Below are positions 1 through 9,334 of a stretch of 64,000 bases of DNA, piece after piece. A model generated the notes under the pieces. The model was not told the DNA's origin. It worked only from the letters and a program-made list of their open reading frames with translations, and ran no database searches. The DNA is from Variovorax boronicumulans. Its GTDB lineage: Bacteria; Pseudomonadota; Gammaproteobacteria; Burkholderiales; Burkholderiaceae_C. Within the stretch, counting starts at the first letter, position 1; the number at the start of each line of letters is the position of its first letter. The position numbers and the translations under genes are program-made. The stretch is from NCBI RefSeq assembly GCF_019352895.1, contig NZ_JAAAFX010000009.1, positions 1,485,805-1,549,804 on the forward strand, written 5' to 3'.

Positions 1-1
1 A

Positions 2-1285
2 CTGGGCGTGGAGATCTTCCCCGGCTTCCCGGCCGCCGAAGTGCTCTACACCGAAGACGGCAAGGTGCGCGGCGTGGCCACCGGCAACCTCGGCATCGGC
101 AAGGACGGCGAACCCACCGAGAACTTCCAGCTCGGCATGGAGCTGCTGGGCAAGTACACGGTGTTCGCCGAAGGCGCGCGCGGCCACCTGGGCCGCCAGC
201 TGATCGCCAAGTACAAGCTCGACGACGGCAAGGACCCGCAGAGCTACGGCATCGGCATCAAGGAGCTGTGGGAGATCGACCCCGCACGCCACCAGCCCGG
301 CCTGGCGATCCACACGGCCGGCTGGCCGCTGCCCTCGGACGTCTACGGCGGCTCCTTCGTCTACCACGCCGAGAACAACCAGCTGATCATCGGCTACGTG
401 GTCGGGCTCGACTACCAGAACCCGCACATGAGCCCCTTCGAGGAGTTCCAGCGCTTCAAGACGCACCCGAACATCCGCTGGTACTTCGAAGGCCAGGACA
501 AGGGCCTGAAGGCGCCCAAGCGCCTGAGCTACGGCGCGCGTGCGATCACCGCCGGCGGCCTGCTCTCGCTGCCCAAGACCGTGTTCCCGGGCGGCGCGCT
601 GGTCGGCTGCGAAGCCGGCTACCTCAACGCCAGCCGCATCAAGGGCAGCCATGCCGCGATCAAGACCGGCATGCTCGCGGCCGAGGCCGCCTTCGACGCC
701 GTGACCGCGGGCCGCCAGCACGACGAGCTCAGCGCCTACCCGGCCGCCTTCGAGAAGAGCTGGCTGCACACCGAGCTCAACAAGTCGCGCAACTTCAAGC
801 AGTGGTTCAAGAAGGGCCTGACCGTGGGCACGGTGATGACCGGCATCGAGCAGTTCGTGCTGCGCGGCCACATCCCCTGGACCATCCACCGCACCGAGGC
901 CGACCATGCGCGCCTCAAGCCGGCCTCCGCCTGCAAGAAGATCACCTACGCGCGGCCCGACGGCAAGCTCACCTTCGACCGGCTCTCAAGCGTGTTCATC
1001 AGCAACACCAACCACGAAGAGAACCAGCCGGCGCACCTGACCCTGAAGGATGCATCGGTGCCGGTGCGCATCAACCTGCCCGAGTACGCGGGCCCCGAGG
1101 CACGCTACTGCCCGGCCGGCGTCTACGAGTTCGTGCCCGACGAGGCCAACGCGGGCAAGGAGCGGCTGCAGATCAACGCGCAGAACTGCGTGCACTGCAA
1201 GACCTGCGACATCAAGGACCCGACGCAGAACATCGTCTGGGTCACGCCCGAAGGCGGCGGCGGCCCGAACTACGTCGGCATGTGA
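2..1285 (+). CDS. Electron transfer flavoprotein-ubiquinone oxidoreductase, C-terminal part
   Basis: The 5' end lies outside the window: the frame is open from base 2 and 427 residues are visible, where the family usually has about 550-620. ETF-QO takes electrons from reduced ETF, itself loaded by acyl-CoA dehydrogenases, and passes them to ubiquinone at the inner membrane through FAD and one [4Fe-4S] cluster. The visible part has the family motif GGLLSLPKTVFPGGALVGCEAGYL in the FAD-binding half (residues split here only for naming: GGLLSLPKTVFPGG, then LVGCEAGYL). The C-terminus carries the ferredoxin-like cluster with YCPAGVY and then CVHCKTCDIKDP, giving all four cysteines. The protein ends on a normal TGA. 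The next gene, cysE, is convergent 24 bases away. Identification is confident; only the missing N-terminus limits it. Confidence 0.95.
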   Translation: MGVEIFPGFPAAEVLYTEDGKVRGVATGNLGIGKDGEPTENFQLGMELLGKYTVFAEGARGHLGRQLIAKYKLDDGKDPQSYGIGIKELWEIDPARHQPGLAIHTAGWPLPSDVYGGSFVYHAENNQLIIGYVVGLDYQNPHMSPFEEFQRFKTHPNIRWYFEGQDKGLKAPKRLSYGARAITAGGLLSLPKTVFPGGALVGCEAGYLNASRIKGSHAAIKTGMLAAEAAFDAVTAGRQHDELSAYPAAFEKSWLHTELNKSRNFKQWFKKGLTVGTVMTGIEQFVLRGHIPWTIHRTEADHARLKPASACKKITYARPDGKLTFDRLSSVFISNTNHEENQPAHLTLKDASVPVRINLPEYAGPEARYCPAGVYEFVPDEANAGKERLQINAQNCVHCKTCDIKDPTQNIVWVTPEGGGGPNYVGM

Positions 1286-1309
1286 GCGCAGCGCAGCGGC
1301 GCGGGAAGC

Positions 1310-2086
1310 CTATTTCCCGACCAGCTGCGCCAGCTTATCGGCCTCGAAGCGCTCGCTGAGTGCGGCGTCGCCAGGCACGCAGCCGGCCGCCTCGGGCTGG
1401 CGCGCCGACAGCGTCTCGATGGCCTGCCAGATCAGCGCGATCTGGTGTTCCTGGCCGGCCGCGCTGTCGATCAGGCCGCGCATGGCCTGCGACAGCGGAT
1501 CGTCCTGGACCGTGAGCCCGTAGGCCGAGAAGCCCCGCGCCGCCTCGCTCACGTCGGCGCTCGCGCCGCTGGTCGACGCGATGATGCGCGCCGGAATGCC
1601 CACGGCCGTGGCGCCCGCGGGCACCGGCCTGGTCACGACCGCGTTCGAGCCCACCTTGGCGCCATCGCCCACGGTGAAGCCACCCAGCACCTTGGCCCCC
1701 GCGCCGATCACCACGTCGCGCCCCAGCGTCGGGTGCCGCTTGGTGCCCTTGTAGAGCGAGGTGCCGCCCAGGGTCACACCCTGGTAGATGGTGCAGCCGT
1801 CGCCGATCTCGGCGGTCTCGCCCACCACCACGCCCATCGCGTGGTCGAAGAAGACGCGCTCGCCCAGCCTGGCACCCGGATGGATCTCGATGCCGGTGAC
1901 CCAGCGCGAAAACTGCGACACCCAGCGCCCGAGCCATTTGAAGCCATGGGTCCAACAGCCATGCGCAACGCGATGCAGCACCACGGCGTGGAAGCCGGGG
2001 TACAGCGTGACCACTTCCCAGCGCGTGCGTGCGGCGGGGTCGCGGTCGAGGATGCACTGGATGTCGGAACGCAGGCGCGAAAGCAT
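1310..2086 (-). CDS. cysE: Serine O-acetyltransferase
   Basis: Transfers acetyl from acetyl-CoA to L-serine, making O-acetylserine for cysteine synthesis in the cytoplasm. The 258-residue protein has a left-handed beta-helix of hexapeptide repeats, with the catalytic DHAMG motif followed by VVGETAEIGDG and the loop GGTSLYKGTKRHPTLG. The ATG at 2086 gives MLSRLRSDI, a typical start for short-N-terminus CysE proteins. A tail of about 80 residues (from about residue 180) follows the helix and includes a predicted helical stretch ending near SARQPE; I take this to be common in betaproteobacterial CysE. It lies 32 bases downstream of trmJ on the same strand and is probably cotranscribed. No Shine-Dalgarno is obvious. 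Confidence 0.95.
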   Translation of the reverse strand: MLSRLRSDIQCILDRDPAARTRWEVVTLYPGFHAVVLHRVAHGCWTHGFKWLGRWVSQFSRWVTGIEIHPGARLGERVFFDHAMGVVVGETAEIGDGCTIYQGVTLGGTSLYKGTKRHPTLGRDVVIGAGAKVLGGFTVGDGAKVGSNAVVTRPVPAGATAVGIPARIIASTSGASADVSEAARGFSAYGLTVQDDPLSQAMRGLIDSAAGQEHQIALIWQAIETLSARQPEAAGCVPGDAALSERFEADKLAQLVGK

Positions 2087-2118
2087 GGGTGTCGTGGAAA
2101 GGTGAAAGCGGCGGAAGT

Positions 2119-2868
2119 CTAAGTCGCGTTGTCCTTGCGCGATGCCGGCGGGTTCTTCGCGTCGGCCATGGCCTTGGCGATGCCGCGCAGGATGTGGATC
2201 TCCTCGGGCGTGGGCTGCGCACGGTTGAACAGCTGCTGCAGCCGCGGCATGAGCTTCTTGGGCGCCTCGGGGTCGAGAAAGCCGATCTGCACCAGCGAGC
2301 GTTCCCAGTGCTCGAGCATGCCGGCCACGGCCTTGGCATCGGCCGCCTGCGGGGGCACGACCGACTCGGTCACGGGGAAGCCGCCCAGCGCCAGCCGCCA
2401 TTCGTAGGCGATCAGCTGGATGGCCGCGCCGAGGTTGAGCGAGCCGAACTTCGGATCGGCCGGGATGCTCAGCGCGACGTTGCAGCGGTAGACGTCCTCG
2501 TTGCGCATGCCGAAGCGCTCGGAGCCGAACAAAAAGCCCACATGCTGCGCCGGGTCGACCTTGCCCAGCGGCTCGAGGTGCTCGCGCGGCGTGCGCGTGG
2601 GCGGGCCGAAGTCGCGCGGGATCATGGCGGTGGCGCACAGGTGGGTCACGCCGTCGAGCGCCTCGTCGAGCGTGTCGACGATGCGCGCGTTGGCCAGCAC
2701 GTCGAGCGCGCCGCTGGCCCGCTGGATGGTCTCCTCGCGGCGCAGCACGTTGGCCCAGCGCGGCGCCACCAGCACGAGGTCGTCGAAGCCCATGGTCTTC
2801 ATGGCGCGCGCGGCGGCGCCCACGTTGCCGGCGTGGCTGGTCTGGATCAGGATGAAACGGGTGCGCAT
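2119..2868 (-). CDS. trmJ: tRNA (cytidine/uridine-2'-O)-methyltransferase TrmJ-type
   Basis: SPOUT-family RNA methyltransferase expected to 2'-O-methylate position 32 of tRNA with SAM. The 249-residue protein starts MRTRFILIQTSHAGNVGAAARAMK, in which the SxxGNxGxxARAMK-type motif is the first RNA/SAM motif of the family (quoted here as TSHAGNVGAAARAMK). The knotted SAM-binding part is seen in GFLFGSERFGMRNEDV and the later SLNLGAAIQLIAYE, and a helical C-terminal extension typical of TrmJ follows. The start at 2868 is chosen because the homology begins at once; an open frame continues upstream but has no family match. trmJ is divergent from suhB across 193 bases and sits directly upstream of cysE, an arrangement I associate with betaproteobacteria. 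Confidence 0.92.
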   Translation of the reverse strand: MRTRFILIQTSHAGNVGAAARAMKTMGFDDLVLVAPRWANVLRREETIQRASGALDVLANARIVDTLDEALDGVTHLCATAMIPRDFGPPTRTPREHLEPLGKVDPAQHVGFLFGSERFGMRNEDVYRCNVALSIPADPKFGSLNLGAAIQLIAYEWRLALGGFPVTESVVPPQAADAKAVAGMLEHWERSLVQIGFLDPEAPKKLMPRLQQLFNRAQPTPEEIHILRGIAKAMADAKNPPASRKDNAT

Positions 2869-3061
2869 GGACGAACGAAAAAGGCGTGCGGGAAGGGCCC
2901 CGATTAGAACGGAAGCGCCGGCGCTTGCGCCCGTGCGGGCGCCGTGAAGGCCCGAAAAATGCACCGGAGCGCGCCGGACCTGTAAAATCGCGGCCTTCCT
3001 GCGTCCCGCATCGCCCGGACGCCTCCTCAGGGCCCCTGCCCCCGCCGCTCTTCCACAATCC
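2869..3061. promoter_or_regulatory. trmJ/suhB divergent intergenic region with a -10-like box
   Basis: 193 bases between divergent genes. The suhB side has TGTAAAATCGCGG, where TAAAAT at 2983-2988 matches five of six bases of TATAAT and sits in a context often seen before Burkholderiales genes. No convincing -35 lies at the right distance. If this is the -10, the leader of suhB is about 65 bases. I see no clear trmJ promoter. Confidence 0.4.
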
Positions 3062-4123
3062 ATGTCGTCGCCCAATCTCCATCCCATGCTCAACGTGGCC
3101 GTCAAGGCCGCACGCGCCGCCGGTGCCATCATCAACCGTGCCGCGCTCGACGTCGAAGCCGTCCGGATCTCGCAAAAGCAGGTCAACGATTTCGTCACCG
3201 AGGTGGATCACGCCGCCGAGAAGGTCATCATCGAGACCTTGCTCACCGCGTACCCGGGCCACGGCATCCTCGCGGAAGAGTCGGGCAGCGAATTCGGCGC
3301 CAAGGATTCGGATTTCGTCTGGATCATCGATCCGCTCGACGGCACCACCAACTTCATCCACGGCTTCCCGGTCTACTGCGTGTCGATCGCGCTGGCGGTC
3401 AAGGGCAAGGTCGAGCAGGCCGTGGTCTACGACCCGAGCCGCAACGACCTGTTCACCGCCACCAAGGGCCGTGGCGCCTACATGAACGACCGGCGCATCC
3501 GCGTGAGCAAGCGCGTCAAGCTCAGCGACTGCCTGATCTCGACCGGCTTCCCCTTCCGCACCGGCGACAACTTCAAGCAGTACCTGGCCATCATGTCCGA
3601 CCTGATGCCCAAGATGGCCGGCCTGCGCCGCCCCGGCGCGGCAGCGCTCGACCTGGCCTACGTGGCGGCCGGCTTCACCGACGGCTTCTTCGAGACCGGC
3701 CTGAACCCCTGGGACGTGGCCGCGGGCTCGCTGCTCGTGACCGAGGCCGGCGGCCTGGTCGGCAACTTCACGGGCGAGCCCGAGTTCCTCGAACAGCGCG
3801 AATGCCTGGCCGGCGCTCCGCGCATCTACGGCCAGCTGGTGCCGATGCTCGCCAAGTACTCGAAATTCGCCGGCGTCGACGACAAGATGCGCGCCAGCCA
3901 CCGCATGCGCCAGGTCGCGGCCACCGCCAACCCCGAAGCCGACACCTCGGCCGACCTCTACGCCCGCACCACCACCTCGGGCCTGGACGCCGAAAACGCC
4001 GATGCGACCGACGAGACGCCCGCGGTGCCCGCAGCGCCCGTGGCGGCATCGCCGCGCAAGCTGACGCGCATCCGGCGCGACGCCCCCACGCCGCCCGCAG
4101 AGGGCGACCCCACCGCCCGCTGA
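3062..4123 (+). CDS. suhB: Inositol-1-monophosphatase family protein
   Basis: Mg-dependent sugar phosphate phosphatase of the inositol monophosphatase fold; SuhB also takes part in rRNA antitermination in enterobacteria. The motifs are all present: EVDHAAEK and AEESG (metal site), WIIDPLDGTTNFIHGFP (active site), and NPWDVAAGSLLVTEAGG near residue 215. The body of about 265 residues matches the family. A further tail of roughly 85 residues is rich in Ala, Thr, Asp, Pro and Arg and looks disordered. ATG 3062 was taken; an in-frame ATG at 3086 would also give a credible N-terminus. The stop overlaps the next ATG (ATGA), so it is translationally coupled to the FUSC gene. Confidence 0.92.
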   Translation: MSSPNLHPMLNVAVKAARAAGAIINRAALDVEAVRISQKQVNDFVTEVDHAAEKVIIETLLTAYPGHGILAEESGSEFGAKDSDFVWIIDPLDGTTNFIHGFPVYCVSIALAVKGKVEQAVVYDPSRNDLFTATKGRGAYMNDRRIRVSKRVKLSDCLISTGFPFRTGDNFKQYLAIMSDLMPKMAGLRRPGAAALDLAYVAAGFTDGFFETGLNPWDVAAGSLLVTEAGGLVGNFTGEPEFLEQRECLAGAPRIYGQLVPMLAKYSKFAGVDDKMRASHRMRQVAATANPEADTSADLYARTTTSGLDAENADATDETPAVPAAPVAASPRKLTRIRRDAPTPPAEGDPTAR

Positions 4124-6375
4124 TGCTGGCGCCGCGCGCCGCCGTCTCACGCACCCGCGCCGCGCTGCGGGTCGCGCTCAGCCACTACATCGCGAACGGC
4201 CTGTCCGTCGCGTTCGGGCTGTTCCTGATCTCGGCCGGCGTGCACCTCTGGCTGGGCGCGCTGGCAGGCGCCTCCGCGGCGGTCGGCGTGATCGTCGCCG
4301 CGCCACCGGACCTGGCCGCCCCGCGCCGCGGCAAGTTCCTGCAGATGCTGCCGGCCCCGCTGATCAGCCTGCCGCTGTTCTTCGCGGTGCAGATGCTGCA
4401 CGGCGCACCGATCGGGCTCGGCCTGCTGATGGTGCCGGCCACCTTCCTGGCCTTCACCGCCATGGCCTGGGGCAAGCGCGGCATTCCCATCGCCATCGCG
4501 GTGATGCTGTCGATGATCTTCTCGATGGCCACGCACAAGCCCGCGAACCTGCACGAGGCGCTCGACCGCACCGTGCTCTTCGGTGTCGGCGCGGCGCTCT
4601 ACATCGTCTATGCGACGCTGGCCAACCTGGCGCTCAACGGCCGCTACCGTGTGCAGGCCATGGCCGACGTGCTGCTCTCGCTGTCCGCGCTGATGCGCAC
4701 CGAGGCCAGCCAGTTCACGTCGCGCGAGGAGTCGGGCGATGTGCGCGAGGTGCCCGCGCCGCTGCTCGGGCGCCTGCTGCGCGACCAGGCGGCGCTGGCC
4801 GACCAGCTGCAGGCCACGCGCGACCTGGTGCTCGAGTCGCCACGCACGCCGCAGCGCCAGCGGCTCGCCGGCATGCTGGTGATCGTGCTCGAGATGCGCG
4901 ACCACCTGCTGGCCAGCGAACTCGACCTCGAAGCGCTGCAGGCCCATCCCTCGCATGCACCGGCCCTGGCCGAGATGCGCCGCGTGCTCGAGGCCCTGGC
5001 CGACGACACCGCCGCGCTGGCCGACGCCTTGCTGATGGGCCGGCGCCCCGAGGCCGTGCCCGACCGCCGGCCGCAGCTGATCGCGGTGCGCCCCTCCGCA
5101 GACGGTGCGCTACCCAACGCCGCGGCCGGCCCCTCGGCCGCCATGCTGGCGCGCGGCCTGGCCAGCCGCATCGGCCACATCAACGACGAGGTGCTGCGGC
5201 TGTCGGCCATGGCGCGCGGCGAAGCCGCCCCCGACCTGGCCGTGGTGCGCGCCAACTGGCACATGTTCGTCAGCCCGACGGCCTGGTCCTGGCGCCCCTT
5301 TCTCACGCTGTGGCGCTGGGATGCGCCGCCGCTGCGCCATGCGATCCGGGCTTCGCTGGCCATCGCCGTGGGCTATGGCGTGGCGCTGCTGCTGCCCTGG
5401 GGCTCGCACGACTACTGGATCCTGCTGACCATCGTGGTGGTGCTGCGCGGCAGCCTGTCGCAGACCCTGGAGCGGCGCAATGCGCGGGTCGCCGGCACCT
5501 TGCTGGGCTGCGTGCTCGCGGTCGGCCTGCTGTCGGCGCATCCGTCGGCCGCGGTGCTGCTCACGGCGACGGTGGTGGCCCAGGCCGTGGCGCACGGCTT
5601 CGCGGTGCGGCGCTACCTGATCGCCGCGGTGGCGGCCACGGTGCTGGGGCTGGTGCAGGCGCACCTGCTCAACACCGGCGCAGCCCCGACCTTCGCGCTC
5701 TTCGAACGCATCGCCGACACCCTGATCGGCGCCGCGCTGGCCTGGGCCTTCTGCTACGTGCTGCCCTCGTGGGAGCGCAACCAGATCCCGGCGCTGGTGG
5801 CGCGCGTGCTGCGCGCGCAGGCGCTGCACGCGCGGTTGGCACTGGGCCTGGGCCAGTTGCACGCGATCGACAGCAGCCCCGAACTCGATTGGCGGCTGGC
5901 ACGCAAGGAAGCCTTCGACAGCCTCTCGGCGCTGGTGCAGGCCACGCAGCGCTCGCTGTCGGAGCCGCGCGCGGTGCGCCCGCCGATCGTGCCGCTGGAG
6001 CAGCTGCAGGCCCACAGCTACCAGCTGCTGGCCCAGCTGAGCGCGGTCAAGTCGATGCTGGTGCTGCGCCGCGACCGGCTCACGCCCGCCGACATCGAAG
6101 GGCCGCTGCAACGCACCTCCGCGCGCATCGAAGCGGCCATCGGCAGCATGCCCATCGCCGGCAGCGACCTGCCCTCCGCCGCGCCGGCCACCGCGCTGGC
6201 CGGCCCGATCCCGCTGCCCGACCCCTTCGACAACGACATCAGCCCCTGGCTGCTGCGCCGGCTCGACCTCGCCACCGGCATCTCGGTGCAGCTGCGCGAT
6301 GACGCGGCACGCATCCTGCAGGCCCTTTCCGAAGATTCCCTCCACCCCTCCTTGCAAGGAACCCCTGAACGATGA
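4123..6375 (+). CDS. FUSC-family inner-membrane protein
   Basis: A 750-residue protein of the FUSC family (fusaric-acid-resistance/YccS-like), whose members are membrane proteins linked to export of aromatic acids or of unknown substrates. Two blocks of hydrophobic segments are visible: one in roughly the first 170 residues (for example VAFGLFLISAGVHLWLGALA) and a second from about residue 410, starting near IRASLAIAVGYGVALLLPWG and running through the YWILLTIVVVLRGSLSQTLERR signature. A soluble, mostly helical region separates them, and a Pro/Ala-rich cytoplasmic tail ends the protein. Start and stop both overlap neighbours by ATGA with suhB and the mechanosensitive channel, so the three genes form one plus-strand unit. 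The substrate cannot be read from the sequence. Confidence 0.85.
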   Translation: MLAPRAAVSRTRAALRVALSHYIANGLSVAFGLFLISAGVHLWLGALAGASAAVGVIVAAPPDLAAPRRGKFLQMLPAPLISLPLFFAVQMLHGAPIGLGLLMVPATFLAFTAMAWGKRGIPIAIAVMLSMIFSMATHKPANLHEALDRTVLFGVGAALYIVYATLANLALNGRYRVQAMADVLLSLSALMRTEASQFTSREESGDVREVPAPLLGRLLRDQAALADQLQATRDLVLESPRTPQRQRLAGMLVIVLEMRDHLLASELDLEALQAHPSHAPALAEMRRVLEALADDTAALADALLMGRRPEAVPDRRPQLIAVRPSADGALPNAAAGPSAAMLARGLASRIGHINDEVLRLSAMARGEAAPDLAVVRANWHMFVSPTAWSWRPFLTLWRWDAPPLRHAIRASLAIAVGYGVALLLPWGSHDYWILLTIVVVLRGSLSQTLERRNARVAGTLLGCVLAVGLLSAHPSAAVLLTATVVAQAVAHGFAVRRYLIAAVAATVLGLVQAHLLNTGAAPTFALFERIADTLIGAALAWAFCYVLPSWERNQIPALVARVLRAQALHARLALGLGQLHAIDSSPELDWRLARKEAFDSLSALVQATQRSLSEPRAVRPPIVPLEQLQAHSYQLLAQLSAVKSMLVLRRDRLTPADIEGPLQRTSARIEAAIGSMPIAGSDLPSAAPATALAGPIPLPDPFDNDISPWLLRRLDLATGISVQLRDDAARILQALSEDSLHPSLQGTPER

Positions 6376-7466
6376 ACAAAGACATGCTGCTCGGCCACCC
6401 CTGGTTCGCTCCCGCCCTTTCCGCCCTGATCGCCGTCTTTCTCGCGCTGCTCGTGCACCGCGTGGCCTCGGCGGTGCTTCAGAGGGTGACGCGCCACACG
6501 CCGGTGCTGCATGCGCTTCTGGTCAACATCAAGCCTGCGGCCCGACTGGTGCTGCCGCTGCTGGCGCTGCAGATGGTCTGGCAGGCGGCGCCCGATGAAC
6601 TGCGCTTCATCGCGGGCGTGCGGCATCTCAACGGCCTGCTGCTGATCGCCGCGGCCAGCTGGCTCGCGATCCGCGCAATCAACGGCTTCGCCGACGGCCT
6701 GATCGCCAAGCACCCCTACGACGCGGCCGACAACCTGCAGGCGCGGCGCGTGCTCACGCAGACGCGCGTGCTGGCGCGCACTGCCAACAGCATGCTGCTG
6801 GTGGCCGGGGGCGCCATGATGCTCATGACCTTCCCGGGCGCGCGCCAGGTCGGCGCCAGCCTGCTGGCCTCGGCCGGCGTGATCGGTATCGTGGCCGGCC
6901 TGGCCGCCAAGCCGGTGTTCAGCAACCTGATCGCGGGCCTGCAGATCGCGCTGGCGCAGCCGATCCGCATCGACGACGTGCTGGTGGTCGAGGGCGAATG
7001 GGGGCGCGTGGAAGAGATCACCGGCACCTTCGTCGTGCTCAAGATCTGGGACGACCGCCGGCTGATCCTGCCGCTGAGCTACTTCATCGAGAAGCCCTTC
7101 CAGAACTGGACCCGGCACAACGCGCAGCTGCTGGGCACGGTGTTCGTCTACGCCGACTACGGCATGCCGCTCGAACCGCTGCGCACCGAGGTCGAGCGCC
7201 TCGTGAAGGCGGCGCCCGAATGGGACGGACGCTTCTTCAACCTGCGGGTGGTCGACACCACCGAGCGCGCGATGCAGATCCGCGTGCTGTGCACCGCGGC
7301 CAATTCCAGCCTGGCCTTCGACCTGCGCTGCACGGTGCGCGAGGGGCTGATCGCCTTCATGCAGCGCGAGTACCCGCAGTTCCTGCCGCGACTGCGCGTG
7401 GAGGACGGCGATGCGGCCGCGCCGCGCGGCGCCGCCGCGCTGCCTCCGCAACAGCAGCCCGTCTAG
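6372..7466 (+). CDS. MscS-family mechanosensitive ion channel
   Basis: 364 residues. The first 160 residues hold about four hydrophobic segments. The last is the pore-lining helix region with GVIGIVAGLAAKPVFSNLIAG, the MscS TM3 signature (quoted in part). The beta domain follows with PIRIDDVLVVEGEWGRVEEI, WDDRRLILPLSYFIEKPFQNW and then the alpha/beta C-terminal cage domain. Such channels open under membrane tension and release solutes in hypo-osmotic shock. It overlaps the FUSC stop by ATGA. Its own stop overlaps the stop of the convergent YgiW-type gene within the sequence CTAG, so the two transcripts must overlap. A Pro/Gln-rich tail follows residue 350. Confidence 0.92.
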   Translation: MNKDMLLGHPWFAPALSALIAVFLALLVHRVASAVLQRVTRHTPVLHALLVNIKPAARLVLPLLALQMVWQAAPDELRFIAGVRHLNGLLLIAAASWLAIRAINGFADGLIAKHPYDAADNLQARRVLTQTRVLARTANSMLLVAGGAMMLMTFPGARQVGASLLASAGVIGIVAGLAAKPVFSNLIAGLQIALAQPIRIDDVLVVEGEWGRVEEITGTFVVLKIWDDRRLILPLSYFIEKPFQNWTRHNAQLLGTVFVYADYGMPLEPLRTEVERLVKAAPEWDGRFFNLRVVDTTERAMQIRVLCTAANSSLAFDLRCTVREGLIAFMQREYPQFLPRLRVEDGDAAAPRGAAALPPQQQPV

Positions 7467-7864
7467 GGCAGCAGGCGCAGCGACTCGACCTCGAACTCCG
7501 TCTTGCGCAGGTCCTTGTCGATCTCGCCCGTGAGCTCCACGCGCTGCTCGGCACTGACCGGCTGGCCCGGCGGGAAATGCTTGGCCGAGATCTCCACCGT
7601 CATGCGGCCGCTGTCGTCGGCGAAGCTGTAGTTCTTGCCGCCGTCGTGCGACACGATGCGGCCCTGCAGCCGCGCGTACTGGTCGTCGCGACCGGTCTCG
7701 AGCAGCTGCTTGACCGTCATCAGCGGCACCGTGCTGGGGCCGGTGTAGGTCGATGCGGCCTGGCCCTTGGCGGCGGGCGACGGGCCGGTGTACTGGGCCC
7801 ATGCGGGCGCCGTGACACCCGCGATGCTCAGCGCGAGGACGAAGGCGGTGGCGGTCTTTTTCAT
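7463..7864 (-). CDS. YgiW/YdeI-type periplasmic OB-fold (BOF) stress protein
   Basis: 133 residues with a clear signal peptide (MKKTATAFVLALSIAGVTAP, cleavage near AWA-Q). The mature part has the BOF-domain pattern: TVKQLLETGRDDQYARLQGRIV, then FADDSGRMTVEIS, and RVELTGEIDKD near the C-terminus. Proteins of this family lie in the periplasm and are linked to stress tolerance; ligand and mechanism are not settled. It is the last gene of a three-gene unit behind a QseBC-type two-component system, 93 bases after the kinase stop, which suggests that the system controls it or senses through it. Its stop codon overlaps that of the convergent MscS gene. Confidence 0.85.
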   Translation of the reverse strand: MKKTATAFVLALSIAGVTAPAWAQYTGPSPAAKGQAASTYTGPSTVPLMTVKQLLETGRDDQYARLQGRIVSHDGGKNYSFADDSGRMTVEISAKHFPPGQPVSAEQRVELTGEIDKDLRKTEFEVESLRLLP

Positions 7865-7957
7865 GGTTTCACTCCTTGAGGTGGAATGCCCGGTGCCGGA
7901 TGCACCGAAGGCATGACCGCATTGAAACTGCCGAAGCTGAAGGCGATCTGATGCCGC

Positions 7958-9334
7958 TCAAGCGGCGGGGAACGCCAGCACCACGCCCAGTCCCCGGCCG
8001 TCGATCCCGGCCTCGAAGCGCAGCGTCGCACCATGCAGCGCCGCGATGCGCGCCACGATCGACAGGCCCAGCCCGCTGCCGGCCTGGCCGCTGCCCAGCA
8101 CGCGGTAGAAGCGCTCGGTGAGCCGTGCGCGATCGGCCTCGGACACGCCCGGTCCGTCGTCGCGCACCGCGATGCGGAGCTTGCCGTCGATGGACCTGGC
8201 ATCGACCTGCACGCGCCCGCCCGCGCCGCCGTAGCGCAGCGCGTTGTCGACCAGGTTGCGCAGCGCGCTCTCGAGCAGCGCGGGATGTGCCTGCACCACC
8301 AGGCCGCCGCCATCGCAGTGCAAGGCCGCGCCGGGCCACGCGGCGGCCAGGCGGCCCATGAGCGCATCGAGGTCCACCGCTTCCGTCACCAGGGCTTCCG
8401 GCCGCTCGGGATCGAGCCGGGCCAGCGCGAGCAGGCTCTCGGTCAGCGCGGTGCAGCGATCGACCTCCTCGCGCAGACCCTGCAGGTCGATCGGCACACC
8501 GCTGGCCACGGCCTGCTGCCGCTGCATCAGCTGGATGCGCATGCGCAAGGCGGCCAGCGGCGTGCGCAGCTCGTGGGCCGCGTCGGCGGTGAAGCGCCGC
8601 TCGGCCTGCAGCGCGTGGCCCAGGCGGCCGAGCACCAGGTTGAGCGCCTGCACGATCGGCAGCAGCTCGCGCGGCTCCTGGTCGGCGGCCACCGGGCTCA
8701 GGTCGTCGGGCGACTTGGCCGCGATGCGCTCGGCGGTGCGCTCGACCGGCTGCAGCAAGCGGCGGATCACGAACCAGCAGAAGCCGCCGAGCAGCACCAG
8801 CAGCGCCAGCATCGGCCAGACCAGGTCCTCGGCCATTTCCTCGAGCAGTTCGAGGCGCTCGTCCCAGGGCTGGCCGATCTGCACCTGCGCGCCGCCGTCC
8901 GCGGCCCGCAGCAGGTAGACGCGCCAGGCGCGGCCGTCGACCCACACGTTCTCGTAGCCCTTGCGGCGATCGAAGGACCGCGAGAAGGGCTGCGCTGGCG
9001 CGTCGTCGGCGCGGTGCAGCACGCGGCCGTCGCGCGAGACCAGCTGGTAGTGCAGCTTGAGCTTGGCCGCCGCGCGGCGCTCGTCGAGTTCGCCGGGCGC
9101 GCTGCTCGGTGCCTGCGCCGTGCCGAGCACCAGCACCAGCCGGGCGCCCTCCTTCAGCGCATCGTCGAACACCTCGCTGGTCTCGCGCCAGGCCACGTGC
9201 ACCACCACCGCCAGGCTCACCAGCCAGACCGCCACGCTGGCGCCGAGAACCGAGACGATCAGCCGGCGCCGCAGCGAATAGGCGCCGCGCGCGGCACGGC
9301 GCTCGGCGCGCCAGCGCTGGAAACGGGCGCGCAT
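7958..9334 (-). CDS. qseC: Two-component sensor histidine kinase, QseC/PmrB-like
   Basis: 458 residues. Transmembrane helices lie at about 24-46 and 172-190, with a periplasmic sensor loop of about 125 residues between them (2CSK_N type). A HAMP-like stretch follows, then the dimerisation helix with ADAAHELRTPLAALRMR, in which H254 is the phospho-acceptor. The ATPase part shows NLVDNALRYG (N box), DDGPGVS (G1) and GSGLGLSIV (G2). The ATG overlaps the regulator stop in TGATG, so the two are coupled. Enterobacterial QseC has been reported to respond to catecholamines and AI-3; whether that holds here cannot be told. Signal uncertain, function class certain. Confidence 0.9.
   Translation of the reverse strand: MRARFQRWRAERRAARGAYSLRRRLIVSVLGASVAVWLVSLAVVVHVAWRETSEVFDDALKEGARLVLVLGTAQAPSSAPGELDERRAAAKLKLHYQLVSRDGRVLHRADDAPAQPFSRSFDRRKGYENVWVDGRAWRVYLLRAADGGAQVQIGQPWDERLELLEEMAEDLVWPMLALLVLLGGFCWFVIRRLLQPVERTAERIAAKSPDDLSPVAADQEPRELLPIVQALNLVLGRLGHALQAERRFTADAAHELRTPLAALRMRIQLMQRQQAVASGVPIDLQGLREEVDRCTALTESLLALARLDPERPEALVTEAVDLDALMGRLAAAWPGAALHCDGGGLVVQAHPALLESALRNLVDNALRYGGAGGRVQVDARSIDGKLRIAVRDDGPGVSEADRARLTERFYRVLGSGQAGSGLGLSIVARIAALHGATLRFEAGIDGRGLGVVLAFPAA

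Noticed and set aside
1310..4150. Minus-strand open frame of 946 codons joining cysE with upstream sequence
   Set aside because: Only the last 258 codons match CysE. The rest runs antisense to suhB and out of frame through trmJ.
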